The notes beneath the pieces are model-generated. The model saw only the letters and a list, made by a program, of their open reading frames with translations, made no database searches and was not told where the DNA came from. 64,000 nt of DNA, taken from Candidatus Latescibacterota bacterium. GTDB lineage: Bacteria > Latescibacterota > UBA2968. The stretch is taken from positions 675,901-739,900 of the forward strand of contig JAJEHL010000026.1 in assembly GCA_022823725.1 (NCBI GenBank), in the 5' to 3' direction. How positions within the stretch are numbered: position 1 is the first letter of the stretch; every line of letters starts with the position of its first letter. The translations under genes were made by a program, and so were the position numbers. Shown here in pieces: positions 8,072 through 16,862 of this stretch.

Positions 8072-10420
8072 TTAAAAAGACCGGGCAACTCGAAAACCGA
8101 GGCCGCCGTCCCGGAGCTCGGAGGTCTCCCCGATGCGATACGCCGAGCGGAGAAACCTGGGGCCGCTGACCCATGAACCGCCACGCAACACGCGCATAGA
8201 GCAATCACCTGATTCCCGGGCAGACCCATCACCCGATACATTGGAATAGTTATCATTCCAACAATCTTGCGTCCATTCCCACACATTGCCCAATACGTCG
8301 TACAAACCAAAAGCGTTTGCCGTGTATGTCCCCACCGGGGCCGTGTGGTAATGACCATCGTCGCACGCCTCAACCGGCCAGTTACTGTGATATCGCCTTG
8401 CTGTCTCATCCGCACCATTCGCATAACGACACTGAGCACTTGACGATTCTCCCCAATAACGCGCTGTGTTCGTGCCTGCTCGCGCCACATATTCCCATTC
8501 CGATTCGCTCAACAAATGGTACTCGGCACTTGTCTTATTCGACAACCACTGCACATAAGCCTGGGCATCATTCCAATTCACATTGATCACGGGACGTTTT
8601 CCACGACCCCAGCCTTTGTCGTCTGGTACATACCCGCCGCAACCACCAGCATCCACGCACGCATCCCACTCCTCAAACGTCACTTCGTACACGCCTACGG
8701 CGAAAGGATACCACATTTTCACCTGATGACGGGGTCCTTCATCAGCATAACGGCCTAACTCTCCGCTGGGAGAACCCATCGCGAATGCCCCTGCTGGAAC
8801 AACCACCATCTCGGGACAGACTTCACAATCCCTGAATTTACGGCCCGCTTTCTTTTCTTGGTTACTCTCGGCCTTCCTCGCGGCGGCCTCCTGCTCCTGA
8901 CGTCGCCTTTCGGCTTCTGCGGCCTCCTGTCTTATTCTTTCTAATTTTTCTTTTTGTACCTCCTGACGGCGCTTCTCGTCCGCGCGGGACGCCGACAAGC
9001 GATTTTCCATTTCCGACAATCCAGGCGCATTCGCATGAACAGACCGAATCTGAGACACATACCTTTGCGCTTCTGCGAACTTCTTACGCCTCAAGGCCGA
9101 GTCAAACATAGATTTGTAACGTGCTATTACATTATCCATTCCCTTCTGGGCGTCTATGTGACCAGGTGCCAACTTCAACACCGCCTGATACTTTTCCCAT
9201 GCATTGTTACCCGCAGGACTCGTCAGGCGATTCGCCGATAGGTCTGCCTTTGCGCCGGACAGTAGCGCGGATATTTGGGCCTCTTGATCTAAATGACGCG
9301 GTCTCTGTGCCTGACTGTCCTTCTCTGCCTGATTGTCCTGCTGTGCCTGACGGACAATTTCCGACGGAAGTTCTAATTGCCATTGATATACCCAATACCC
9401 ACATATTCCCACAAATAGACACAGCAACACCCTGGGCCAGACCCTGCGCGGTTTACCACCGGGCTGTTCAGGATCGGGCGGTCTCCGCTGTTCAGGCTCT
9501 ACGCGACGCGTCGGTTCATGACCGGTCGGACGCATACTGGTCGTCCCCCCCAACTCAGCACGCCACGCGGATACACTTTGAGGTCGCTCTTTTTCATACA
9601 CCGATAGCGCGTGATCTATCGCCGAGAGAAACTCACGACTCGCACGCCCCGCATATTGTTCTGACAACGGAATTAGTGCGTCGTCATGTATCCGATCCAT
9701 CGCTTCATCCACCATTTGACCTGTCAATGCGCGGTAGCATACCACGCCCAGCGCGTAGATGTCTGTCCAGGGGCCTTGATTTCCCCGGCTCGAATACCGC
9801 TCTATCGGCGCGTACCCCGGGGTCAGCATTGATGCAACAGAACGACTGCGGGCACCCATTGCCTGACGCGCTGCGCCAAAGTCCAACAATACAGGCGAAT
9901 CGTCTTCATCGCGGATGATGATGTTGCCAGGCTTGATGTCGCGGTGTAGAAAATCTGCGCCATGCACGACCTCCAGGCCATCGAGGATCGGATACAATAT
10001 GCTTTTGAGTTCGCTTTCGGTCAGGGTCTCTTTGCGCTCGAGATACGCCGATAAGGTCTCGCCTTCGACGTATTCCATCACGATATACGCCGTGCCATGC
10101 GCCTCGAAGAAGCGATATACTTGAACAATATTGGGATGCTGAAACCGGGCCAGGGTGCGCGCTTCATCTAAGAAGCGATCCAGCCCCCACTCAAAATCTT
10201 CTTGAAAATCGCTGGCTTGTGGCGCAACGCTGTGACCGCGTGTGCGCGTGGCTATATCCGAGGGCAGGTATTCTTTGATCGCCACACCTTTGTCCAGATT
10301 GTGATCAAAGCCGAGATAGGTTATGCCAAATCCCCCAACGCCCAGCACGCGCAACAGTTCGTATTCCTCGATCCGGTAGCCCTGGGGCAGGGCATTGAGG
10401 GGGTGTTGTCCCGCGTTCAT
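8072..10420 (-). CDS. Ser/Thr protein kinase fused to a formylglycine-generating-enzyme-like (SUMF1) domain
   Basis: 782 residues. Kinase domain about 20-285: glycine loop GVGGFGITYL, lysine in VAIKEYL (K49), catalytic loop HRDIKPGN, magnesium loop DFGAA. Then a proline/charged linker, one transmembrane helix (RVLLCLFVGICGYWVYQW, about 330-350), a helical region and a Lys/Glu/Arg/Gln-rich coiled coil. The C-terminal domain from about 560 begins EMVVVPAGAFAMGS, contains HLLSESEWEYVARAG and GNVWEWTQDCW, and ends RGGSWVSGP...GLGFRVARSF. The kinase is therefore cytoplasmic and the SUMF1-like fold extracytoplasmic, probably a ligand sensor. Last gene of the FHA/VWA operon; its ATG overlaps the phosphatase stop. 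The C-terminal stretch matches the signature of diversity-generating-retroelement target proteins. Confidence 0.9.
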   Translation of the reverse strand: MNAGQHPLNALPQGYRIEEYELLRVLGVGGFGITYLGFDHNLDKGVAIKEYLPSDIATRTRGHSVAPQASDFQEDFEWGLDRFLDEARTLARFQHPNIVQVYRFFEAHGTAYIVMEYVEGETLSAYLERKETLTESELKSILYPILDGLEVVHGADFLHRDIKPGNIIIRDEDDSPVLLDFGAARQAMGARSRSVASMLTPGYAPIERYSSRGNQGPWTDIYALGVVCYRALTGQMVDEAMDRIHDDALIPLSEQYAGRASREFLSAIDHALSVYEKERPQSVSAWRAELGGTTSMRPTGHEPTRRVEPEQRRPPDPEQPGGKPRRVWPRVLLCLFVGICGYWVYQWQLELPSEIVRQAQQDNQAEKDSQAQRPRHLDQEAQISALLSGAKADLSANRLTSPAGNNAWEKYQAVLKLAPGHIDAQKGMDNVIARYKSMFDSALRRKKFAEAQRYVSQIRSVHANAPGLSEMENRLSASRADEKRRQEVQKEKLERIRQEAAEAERRRQEQEAAARKAESNQEKKAGRKFRDCEVCPEMVVVPAGAFAMGSPSGELGRYADEGPRHQVKMWYPFAVGVYEVTFEEWDACVDAGGCGGYVPDDKGWGRGKRPVINVNWNDAQAYVQWLSNKTSAEYHLLSESEWEYVARAGTNTARYWGESSSAQCRYANGADETARRYHSNWPVEACDDGHYHTAPVGTYTANAFGLYDVLGNVWEWTQDCWNDNYSNVSGDGSARESGDCSMRVLRGGSWVSGPRFLRSAYRIGETSELRDGGLGFRVARSF

Positions 10421-11732
10421 ATATTTCCCCGTTTACGCCGTGTTGGCGGTTTTTCGGATTTCGTTTCGCCAGCTTTTCCTCCAGATTTCGACCCGGTAGA
10501 GCCTGTCCCTGTAGATCCTGATCCACCGGATTTCGTTTCGCCAGAGCCAGAACCACCAGCCTTCGATTTTCCAGAGTCTGATTCGCCAGCTTTCGTTTCG
10601 CCAGTCTTCGATTCACCAGCCTTCGATCCACCGGAGCCTGAACCATCAAAGTCTGATCCACCAGCCTTCGTTTCGCCAGAGCTTGATTCATCAGATCCTG
10701 ATTCACCCACCTTCGTTTCTCCAGCTTCGTCCTCAGCTTTTTGAGCCAATTCTCCGCTCACTTTACCGGTGTCGAGTTGCGCGGGTGCTTCAGGCAACGC
10801 ATTCTTTGAGGGCATTGCCTCCGTCAGTGCTGGTGGCGTGCTGGGTGTACTCGGCCAGAACCAATAAAGCAAGGCCAATAAGGCCACGCCTGACGCGACA
10901 AGACCTATCTTTAGCTGACGGCCTCTGGATTTTCCTTCACGGGGATCAGCAATCACCGCATCCACACCTTTATCGGCGTTCGGAGTATAGAGCAAGACAG
11001 TCGTATTGTCCTGATGGGGATGTGTAGCATCTTCTACGGCCTGGATGAGTGCTTCGGCGATTTCTGACAAGGGCGCGTCCTGCATGGTTTGTAAAATGCG
11101 TGCGATCTCTTCATCCGCAAGTGTCATCAAGCCATCACTCGCCAATATCACGCGGTCGCCGCATTTGAGGGCAACAGGTTGTGAGGATACGTCAATCAGG
11201 TGGATTTCATCGCCCATCACCGCCGAGCGCAGGGCATGGCGTTTGGGATCGGTTGCGGCTTCTTCCTCGGTCATGCGCCCAACTGCGACCAGATCCGCAA
11301 ATACGGCTGCCATTGAGTGATCCGCATTCAGGCGGCGCAACTGTCCCTCGCGGAACAACCACAGGGGGGAATCGCCCACACTGATCCACTCCAAACCGCG
11401 TTGAGAAATGACAGCCGCGACCACGGTGGTGCCCATGCCAGCCAGTGCGGGGTGGGCATCAATGGCCGAAGAAAGGGCATTATTGGCTGCCTTGAACACG
11501 CACGCAGGCGGTCAGATATCAGCCCGGTTGTGTCGGAATAGGTCTCAATAAATGTTTTGATAACCGTGTGGCTGGCCGTATCGCCGCTGACCTGCCCTCC
11601 CATCCCATCGGCGATTACCAGCACTTCGTCACGATCGGAATCGCCGCACTCAATCAGGCCGTAATCGTCCTCCTGATATTCCCGCCCACCGGGAATTTGC
11701 CGTGCGGCGAATCGTCCCTCTAATCGGTTCAT
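10417..11732 (-). pseudogene. PP2C-type protein phosphatase with transmembrane anchor, frameshifted
   Basis: Counterpart of the neighbouring kinase. N-terminal part (start 11732, right after the FHA stop) has REYQEDDYG and VIADGMGG; the remainder, in another frame from about 11490, has GMGTTVVAA, SVGDSPLWLF and ASDGLMTLADEE, completing a PP2C domain. A transmembrane helix (LVASGVALLALLYWFW) and a Gly/Ser/Glu/Lys-rich tail of degenerate repeats follow. The break lies in a GCGTGCGTG run; one more GCGT unit would restore a single frame reading RACVFKAANNA. It may be an assembly error, a real mutation, or slippage-based switching. The stop overlaps the kinase start. Confidence 0.85.
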
Positions 11733-11733
11733 A

Positions 11734-12381
11734 CTATTCCTCTTGTTGTTCAGCACTTTCTTCTGGATTCTGCCAATCAAATTCCTCGCCGCACAGGGGC
11801 ACGAATCGCAGAACCGTATTGCCGATGCTAATATGACTCAGCGCGGGCAGCTCAATCGGGATGAGCACGGGCTGGTCGTCGAGGTAGGTCAAGTTGGTGC
11901 CTCCGCCGTGCTGCACGTAAAACTTTTTGCCGCGCGGATCGTAGGTGACAATCGCATGTCCGCCGCGCGAAATTTGATCATCGCCGAAATTGAGATTGAC
12001 GCGGGCGGTTTCTCCCCGCCCAATGGCATTGGAACCATACCCCAATTGCATGGCATTTCCTTTTCCGGGTCCTTCGACGATAGCCAACCACCCCACAACC
12101 GGATCGTCCATGCCATCGGCTTTCTCTGCGCGTTCTGGCATATCCCGCTGGCCTTCCTTCCTGCGGCGGCCACCTGCGATCCGGGTCTTTTCATCGAGGG
12201 ACAAAGGGGATTGAGAACGGCGCTCACGTACGTCCATCCTCTGAGTTGGTGCATCCAAACGCCCTGAACCGGCGGCTGGCGGCATCGGCTTTCGCGCTCT
12301 TTCAGTTGGCTGGTGTACCTCTTTCCCTTTATTCGTTTTTTCTTCTATAATTTTACCGTCGGGTCCCCGATAAACAGGCAT
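11734..12381 (-). CDS. FHA-domain protein
   Basis: 215 residues: a disordered, basic/proline-rich N-terminal half and a C-terminal forkhead-associated domain (about 100-200) with GYGSNAIGRGE, DDQISRGGHAIVTYD and IGNTVLRFVPL. FHA domains bind phosphothreonine, so this is a likely target or adaptor of the kinase in the operon. It differs from classical FHA by having RGGH where SRxH is usual. Located between the TolQ-like gene (12 nt upstream) and the phosphatase (1 nt downstream). Confidence 0.85.
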   Translation of the reverse strand: MPVYRGPDGKIIEEKTNKGKEVHQPTERARKPMPPAAGSGRLDAPTQRMDVRERRSQSPLSLDEKTRIAGGRRRKEGQRDMPERAEKADGMDDPVVGWLAIVEGPGKGNAMQLGYGSNAIGRGETARVNLNFGDDQISRGGHAIVTYDPRGKKFYVQHGGGTNLTYLDDQPVLIPIELPALSHISIGNTVLRFVPLCGEEFDWQNPEESAEQQEE

Positions 12382-12393
12382 AACACTACCCTC

Positions 12394-13161
12394 CTATTTT
12401 TCATATAACCGGTTGATTAAATTGTCCAAACAGTATTGCCCGGAACGGTTCAAAGCCATTTCTTCCCTGCCCTGTGCAATATGCAGGGCAAATACCAGCA
12501 CTGCGGATTGGAGCAACGCGAGTAAGGTCGTGTAAAACGCCACGCCCAGTCTTTTCGTGATCTCCTTCAGCAAAGTCGGGTCCTGTGGATTTTCAATACC
12601 TGCCGCATACGCCAGCGCATCCGCAATCCCCATAATTGTGCCAATAAAACCCAATGTTGGGATCAGCCACACGAGATAGCGCAGCATATTGTATTTGAGT
12701 TCGAGTTCGTGCTGAAATAATTCCAGAGAAGAATTTAGTAATGAGTTAGCCTGATCAATGGACCGGCTTCCCTGAAATTGTAAAATACAGCGCGTGATCA
12801 AACGCTGTAAAAAGAAAATGCGTTCACCCTCCACGGGCCTTACCTTTCGATAATAGGAACCCAGGTCCTGCGCCCGCAACATACTCTCATCGTCTTCTGG
12901 AAGATATTTTTGGGTTATTTGTGCCCCTTCCATCATGGATTGGTAAAATCGCACATAGAGTTCGCCGCATCCCACCCAAAACATCAGCCACATGATATTT
13001 TGGACTGTAAAGGGATAGTATGGTGTGGCGCGGTCCAACAGGAATATACCCAACCTGGATTCGGGGGTAAAAATAACACTCATGACCGCAAGAAAAACAA
13101 AGCCCACAATGAGGCTGATGCCGAATACTGTTATCCGCTGTTTGACTTCTACACTCGACAT
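12394..13161 (-). CDS. MotA/TolQ/ExbB proton-channel-like protein
   Basis: 255 residues. Two N-terminal hydrophobic segments, a long cytoplasmic section, then two further helices containing YLVWLIPTLGFIGTIMGIA, the MotA/TolQ/ExbB signature, and LGVAFYTTLLALLQSAVLVF. Such proteins form ion-driven channels with MotB/ExbD/TolR partners. The two VWA proteins of the same operon carry a single N-terminal helix like those partners, so a channel pair is plausible. Start ATG at 13161 with AGAGGAA, 1 nt after the FHA gene stop. Confidence 0.85.
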   Translation of the reverse strand: MSSVEVKQRITVFGISLIVGFVFLAVMSVIFTPESRLGIFLLDRATPYYPFTVQNIMWLMFWVGCGELYVRFYQSMMEGAQITQKYLPEDDESMLRAQDLGSYYRKVRPVEGERIFFLQRLITRCILQFQGSRSIDQANSLLNSSLELFQHELELKYNMLRYLVWLIPTLGFIGTIMGIADALAYAAGIENPQDPTLLKEITKRLGVAFYTTLLALLQSAVLVFALHIAQGREEMALNRSGQYCLDNLINRLYEK

Positions 13162-13162
13162 A

Positions 13163-13561
13163 TCAAGATTCCTCTCCAATGATCTCGCCTGTACCGGGAT
13201 CTCGTCTCACCGGGCCTTTGGGTAAGTCATCCGCAGGCAAAGGCTTTCGCTCTTCGTGCGAATGGAGATTCTCTGTATTATAGCGATTCCCTTGAGCGGT
13301 CATAGCAATGAGTTGTGTGGCCGTGGTCTGATAAGTACCCAGCGCAATGTGCTCAGTTGGGCCAATAAAATCCTGCTTGATGGGCATCCAAACGCTGTCC
13401 CGCCAAACGAAACTGCCATTGGAGCTTTCACAATCGGTCAAATAATACGATCCGCTTTGTGTCGCAACTAACTCCGCATGGATGCGCGAAATAGAGGCAT
13501 CGTCAATTTGAATATCCACATCTGAACCGCGACCGATTCGATAGAGAGAAAAATGAGACAA
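13163..13561 (-). CDS. FHA-domain protein
   Basis: 132 residues with an N-terminal FHA domain: LYRIGRGSDVDIQIDD, SISRIHAEL and ESSNGSFVW are textbook phosphopeptide-binding motifs. The C-terminus (after about 95) is polar and probably disordered. I prefer the TTG at 13561 because AGGAGG lies 5 nt upstream; an ATG at 13612 inside the preceding gene has no ribosome site. Second of three FHA proteins in the operon. Confidence 0.8.
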   Translation of the reverse strand: MSHFSLYRIGRGSDVDIQIDDASISRIHAELVATQSGSYYLTDCESSNGSFVWRDSVWMPIKQDFIGPTEHIALGTYQTTATQLIAMTAQGNRYNTENLHSHEERKPLPADDLPKGPVRRDPGTGEIIGEES

Positions 13562-13577
13562 ACGCACCTCCTCTGGT

Positions 13578-14528
13578 TCAACCGGGTTTGGCAGCCACGA
13601 GAGCACCACCATTGCGATTTGTCAATGCCACCAGAAAATCGATGAGATCCCGATGCGATAAATAATCGCCCACAGCGATACCGTGTATGGGTATTTTTTG
13701 CGTATTGAGCCGGGTTATGGTATTGACAACGCTGCGCCAGTCGTCGTCGGGTTGTCCATCGGTTAAAAGGATAATTTCTTCGGGATTGAGGGCAAGGGCT
13801 TCCCGCAGGGCTTCGAGCGTGGGTGTGCCGCCATACACCAGTCCCATCCACTTCTTTAGTTGGGACATAACGCGCTCGCGACTTTGCCTGTTCTTTCTCA
13901 CTCGAAAATAAGTCCTATCTGCAGGCCAATAGTGCAATTGCACGTTATACCCATCCGGAACGTGAAAACCGATCATAGCCAATTCTATTCCCGTCTTGAA
14001 ATTAGCGAGTATCGTCTCTACTGATGTTGTCATAGATTGGCGATGATCCCGGCCGTCGGGATATTTACCGCGATACATTGGGTCCGTTAGATTCAAACTG
14101 CCAGACATATCCACGACGAACACAAATTTTTTCGCGTTTGTCTTAATCCCCAACAACACGGGCGTGCTATTAATCTGCTCTTGCAGGGCATCAGCCTGCG
14201 CTTGCAGGGCTTCAATTTGTCCTTCAAACTGTGCTTTGATCTCTGCCACTTGCTCCTCTGAAATACCGGCATCTGGAAGCGGAGCGTCAACCCGCTCTTG
14301 GAGTTGTGCTTTGGCCTGTGCTTCCCGTTCTTCAAACTGCGCTTTGGCCTCTGCCACCTGTTTCTCAAACTGCGCTTTGATCTCTGCCACCCGTTCTTCT
14401 GATTTGCCGGTATTTAGAACGTACGGAAACAGGACGAGGGTAATCAAGATGAACGCACCCATCGCCGATGCGAACAGGTCGAGGGTGGACATGCTGAAGA
14501 TGTTGATTTCTCGGTTGCTTTTTTTCAC
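13578..14528 (-). CDS. Membrane-anchored VWA-domain protein (paralogue 1)
   Basis: 316 residues. One N-terminal transmembrane helix (DLFASAMGAFILITLVLFPY), a coiled coil of repeated AEIKAQFE-type heptads (45-115), and a von Willebrand A domain with the metal-site motifs VDMSGS, GGTPT and LLTDG. GTG start at 14528 chosen by analogy with the paralogue upstream, with AAGGGGG before it. The short N-terminal anchor followed by an extracytoplasmic coil resembles MotB/TolR partners of TolQ-like channels. Tandem duplicate of the next gene upstream. Confidence 0.88.
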   Translation of the reverse strand: MKKSNREINIFSMSTLDLFASAMGAFILITLVLFPYVLNTGKSEERVAEIKAQFEKQVAEAKAQFEEREAQAKAQLQERVDAPLPDAGISEEQVAEIKAQFEGQIEALQAQADALQEQINSTPVLLGIKTNAKKFVFVVDMSGSLNLTDPMYRGKYPDGRDHRQSMTTSVETILANFKTGIELAMIGFHVPDGYNVQLHYWPADRTYFRVRKNRQSRERVMSQLKKWMGLVYGGTPTLEALREALALNPEEIILLTDGQPDDDWRSVVNTITRLNTQKIPIHGIAVGDYLSHRDLIDFLVALTNRNGGALVAAKPG

Positions 14529-14561
14529 CTGCAACCCCCTTCTATTTTCAAACCTTCTGGT

Positions 14562-15446
14562 TCAACCGGGTTTGGGACCCACGAGAGTGCCATCATTGCG
14601 TTTTGTCAATTCGATCAGAAACTCGACAAAATCTCCCTGAGCCAAATAATCGCCAATGGCGATAGCATGTATGGGTATTTTTTGCGTATTGAGACGGGTT
14701 ATGGTATTGACAATGCTGCGCCAGTCTCCACCGTATTGACCTGTACTGGGTTGGCCATCGGTCAAGAGGATAATTTCTTCGGGATTGAGGACAAGGGCTT
14801 CCTTCAGGGCTTCGAATGTAGGTGTACCGCCACCCACTTGTCTCATCCAACCCTTTACCTGGGACGTAACGCGATTTCGCGTATTCTGGTTCACCTGAAA
14901 ATAAGTCCTGTTTGCAGGCCAATAGCGCAAAGGACCAAAGCCGATCATAGCCAATTCCATTTCTGTCTTGAAACCGTCAAGTAGCGCCTCTACTGATAAT
15001 ATCGTAGATTGGCCATGACCTCTCATACTTCCAGACATATCTATGGCGAACACAAATTTTTTCGCGTTTGTCTTAATCCCCAACAAAATGGATGTGCTGT
15101 CAACCTCCTCTTGCAAAATTGCAACCTGTTGTCTCAGGGCGTCAACCCGTTCTGCAAGCTGTGCTTTGATCTCTGCCAACTGCTCCTCTGAAATACCGGC
15201 ATCTGGAAGCGGGGCGTCAACCCGTTCTTCGCGCTGTGCCTCCCGTTCCTCAAACTGCGCTTTGACCTCTGCCAACTGTTTTTCGAGCTGCGCTTTGACC
15301 TGTGCTTCCCGCTCCTCTGATTTGCCGGTATTTAGAACGTACGGAAACAGGACGAGGGTGATCAGGATAAACGCACCCATCGCCGATGCGAACAGATCGA
15401 GTGTGGACATGCTAAAGATGTTGATTTCCCGGTTGCTTTTTTTCAT
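14562..15446 (-). CDS. Membrane-anchored VWA-domain protein (paralogue 2)
   Basis: 294 residues, same architecture as its neighbour: KKSNREINIFSMSTLDLFAS plus transmembrane helix, a shorter coiled coil, then a VWA domain with IDMSGS, GGTPT and LLTDGQPS. Start ATG at 15446 preceded by AAGGGC. DNA identity with paralogue 1 is high at both ends, so this is a fairly recent tandem duplication; the coil and the loop after the first metal motif have diverged most. Sits between an FHA gene and the other VWA gene. Confidence 0.88.
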   Translation of the reverse strand: MKKSNREINIFSMSTLDLFASAMGAFILITLVLFPYVLNTGKSEEREAQVKAQLEKQLAEVKAQFEEREAQREERVDAPLPDAGISEEQLAEIKAQLAERVDALRQQVAILQEEVDSTSILLGIKTNAKKFVFAIDMSGSMRGHGQSTILSVEALLDGFKTEMELAMIGFGPLRYWPANRTYFQVNQNTRNRVTSQVKGWMRQVGGGTPTFEALKEALVLNPEEIILLTDGQPSTGQYGGDWRSIVNTITRLNTQKIPIHAIAIGDYLAQGDFVEFLIELTKRNDGTLVGPKPG

Positions 15447-15459
15447 TTGCAACGCCCTT

Positions 15460-15792
15460 CTATTTTGAAATCGTGACCTCCAAATTACCCAGCGCGACTG
15501 TGGCGCCATAGTCTAATCGCGCTGGCTGAAATGGAGATAGGCGATGACGGTTCAAAAATGTTCCATTACTCGAGTTCAAATCTTCAATATAAAATTGATT
15601 ATCGCGGAGTGAAATTCTCAAATGCCGCCTGGATACACTTTCATCATTGACCACTTCATCTACCAACTCGGGATGTCGGCCCAGCGAAAGCCCCAGGCGT
15701 TGACTTGCGAATCTATCTGGCGATAATGAAATGTGAATGACGTTGCCGCGCCCGTCAAAACCAGCCAGTACCAGACCGCGCGTTGTTTGCAT
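15460..15792 (-). CDS. FHA-domain protein, first gene of the signalling operon
   Basis: 110 residues, almost entirely one FHA domain: LGLSLGRHPE, ESVSRRHLRIS, DLNSSNGTFLN, ATVALGNLEVTI. All consensus phosphothreonine-binding residues (Arg, Ser, His, Asn) are present. Start ATG at 15792 with AAGGAG upstream; ends 13 nt before the VWA gene. First gene of eight in a run without any large gap. Confidence 0.9.
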   Translation of the reverse strand: MQTTRGLVLAGFDGRGNVIHISLSPDRFASQRLGLSLGRHPELVDEVVNDESVSRRHLRISLRDNQFYIEDLNSSNGTFLNRHRLSPFQPARLDYGATVALGNLEVTISK

Positions 15793-15856
15793 TTTTTACT
15801 CCTTACGCCTGAAAAACTTACTTTGTGACACTAAGTTACGATGCCTAATATACATA

Positions 15857-15918
15857 ATTAAAAAAAACAAAAAGCCCCGCAAGTGATTTACAACTGCAAA
15901 TCAAATGCGAGGGCTTGT
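15857..15918 (-). terminator. Intrinsic terminator after the M48 protease gene
   Basis: On the minus strand, AGCCCTCGCA pairs imperfectly with TGCGGGGCT (arms at about 15906-15916 and 15872-15880) with further pairing inside, and is followed by a T-rich run (TTTTTGTTTTTTTT). It separates the protease transcript from the FHA/VWA operon. Confidence 0.75.
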
Positions 15919-15950
15919 ATTGTTAATGCGAAGCTGATAACTGACGGTCT

Positions 15951-16763
15951 TTATCTCCGCCGCAACACGCGGGCGCGAATTTGTTTGAACTGCGCGGATG
16001 TTTTTTTTAGACCGACCGTGGAGGGAAGTTTGGCAATTTCAGATCGGACAAAATCGATGCGCGATTGCGTGGGCGGATGTGTGGCAAACCACACCTTGAC
16101 CCCACTGGGTTGGCTTTTGTGCAACTTCAACAGCGTCTCAAAAAAACGCGCCAGACCATCGGGATGGACACCCGCATTCAACAGACATTGTATGGCAAAC
16201 TTATCGGATTCGCGCTCGGCTGCTCGCCCGTATTTCAACGCGACCATGTTCCCGCCCAATCCCGCGAAATAACTGGCAATTTTTCGATTCAGCGATGGGT
16301 CACCCTCCCCGTGTATAAATTCGACCAGCGCGCCAACACCAATAAGCTTTGTAACTTGCTTCGCCCCGTGACGCTCCTCTACATGCCCAATCTCATGCCC
16401 GATCACCCCGGCCAACTCCGACTCGGTCTCAGCCGCTTTAATCAACCCGAGATTCACATAGATATATCCCCCAGGCAGGGCAAACGCATTGATCTCGGGC
16501 GCATCGACCACCTTGAAATAATATCGAAACTCCGACAGTCCCGACGCCCGCACCAGAGCCTGCCCCAGGCTATCTATATAAGCGCGCACCACCGGATCCC
16601 TGTATAGTCGCACGGACCGCTCCACCTCACGTGCGGCTTGTCTGCCGAGTTCCACCTCTTCCTTATGGGAAAATATATTCAGCCGATTGATCGCCGCGCA
16701 CGACGCAAAAAGCGAGAGGATGATCATGCAGGCGAGGATATTTTTTCTTTTTAAGCGTATCAT
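15951..16763 (-). CDS. M48-family metalloprotease, lipoprotein
   Basis: 270 residues. Signal peptide with a lipobox (IILSLFASC, Cys at about 22), then an M48 peptidase domain: zinc motif HEIGH near residue 135, downstream glutamate region RAAERESDKFA. Family members such as BepA degrade misassembled envelope proteins in the periplasm. The ATG at 16763 starts the signal peptide; upstream sequence is the 54-bp repeat and nqrM. Ends before a clear terminator. Confidence 0.9.
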   Translation of the reverse strand: MIRLKRKNILACMIILSLFASCAAINRLNIFSHKEEVELGRQAAREVERSVRLYRDPVVRAYIDSLGQALVRASGLSEFRYYFKVVDAPEINAFALPGGYIYVNLGLIKAAETESELAGVIGHEIGHVEERHGAKQVTKLIGVGALVEFIHGEGDPSLNRKIASYFAGLGGNMVALKYGRAAERESDKFAIQCLLNAGVHPDGLARFFETLLKLHKSQPSGVKVWFATHPPTQSRIDFVRSEIAKLPSTVGLKKTSAQFKQIRARVLRRR

Positions 16764-16808
16764 GGCATTGGCTGCTTTTTGAGTGAATAATCCCCATCCC
16801 GCACAAGT

Positions 16809-16862
16809 CGCCACTGCGCTGACTATCACACTTTTTCCGCGATGGAGACGGTGTTCTGATCT
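16809..16862. repeat. 54-bp dispersed repeat, copy 2
   Basis: 49 of 54 bases identical to 8004-8057. This copy contains the nqrM stop codon (16826-16828) and encodes the last residues SIAEKV of NqrM. Like copy 1 it sits exactly at a gene end and supplies a stop codon. Confidence 0.75.

Noticed and set aside
10434..10740. Repeated CCAGCCTTCG-type units as a CRISPR or operator array
   Set aside because: They encode the Gly/Ser-rich tail of the phosphatase in frame and are too degenerate.
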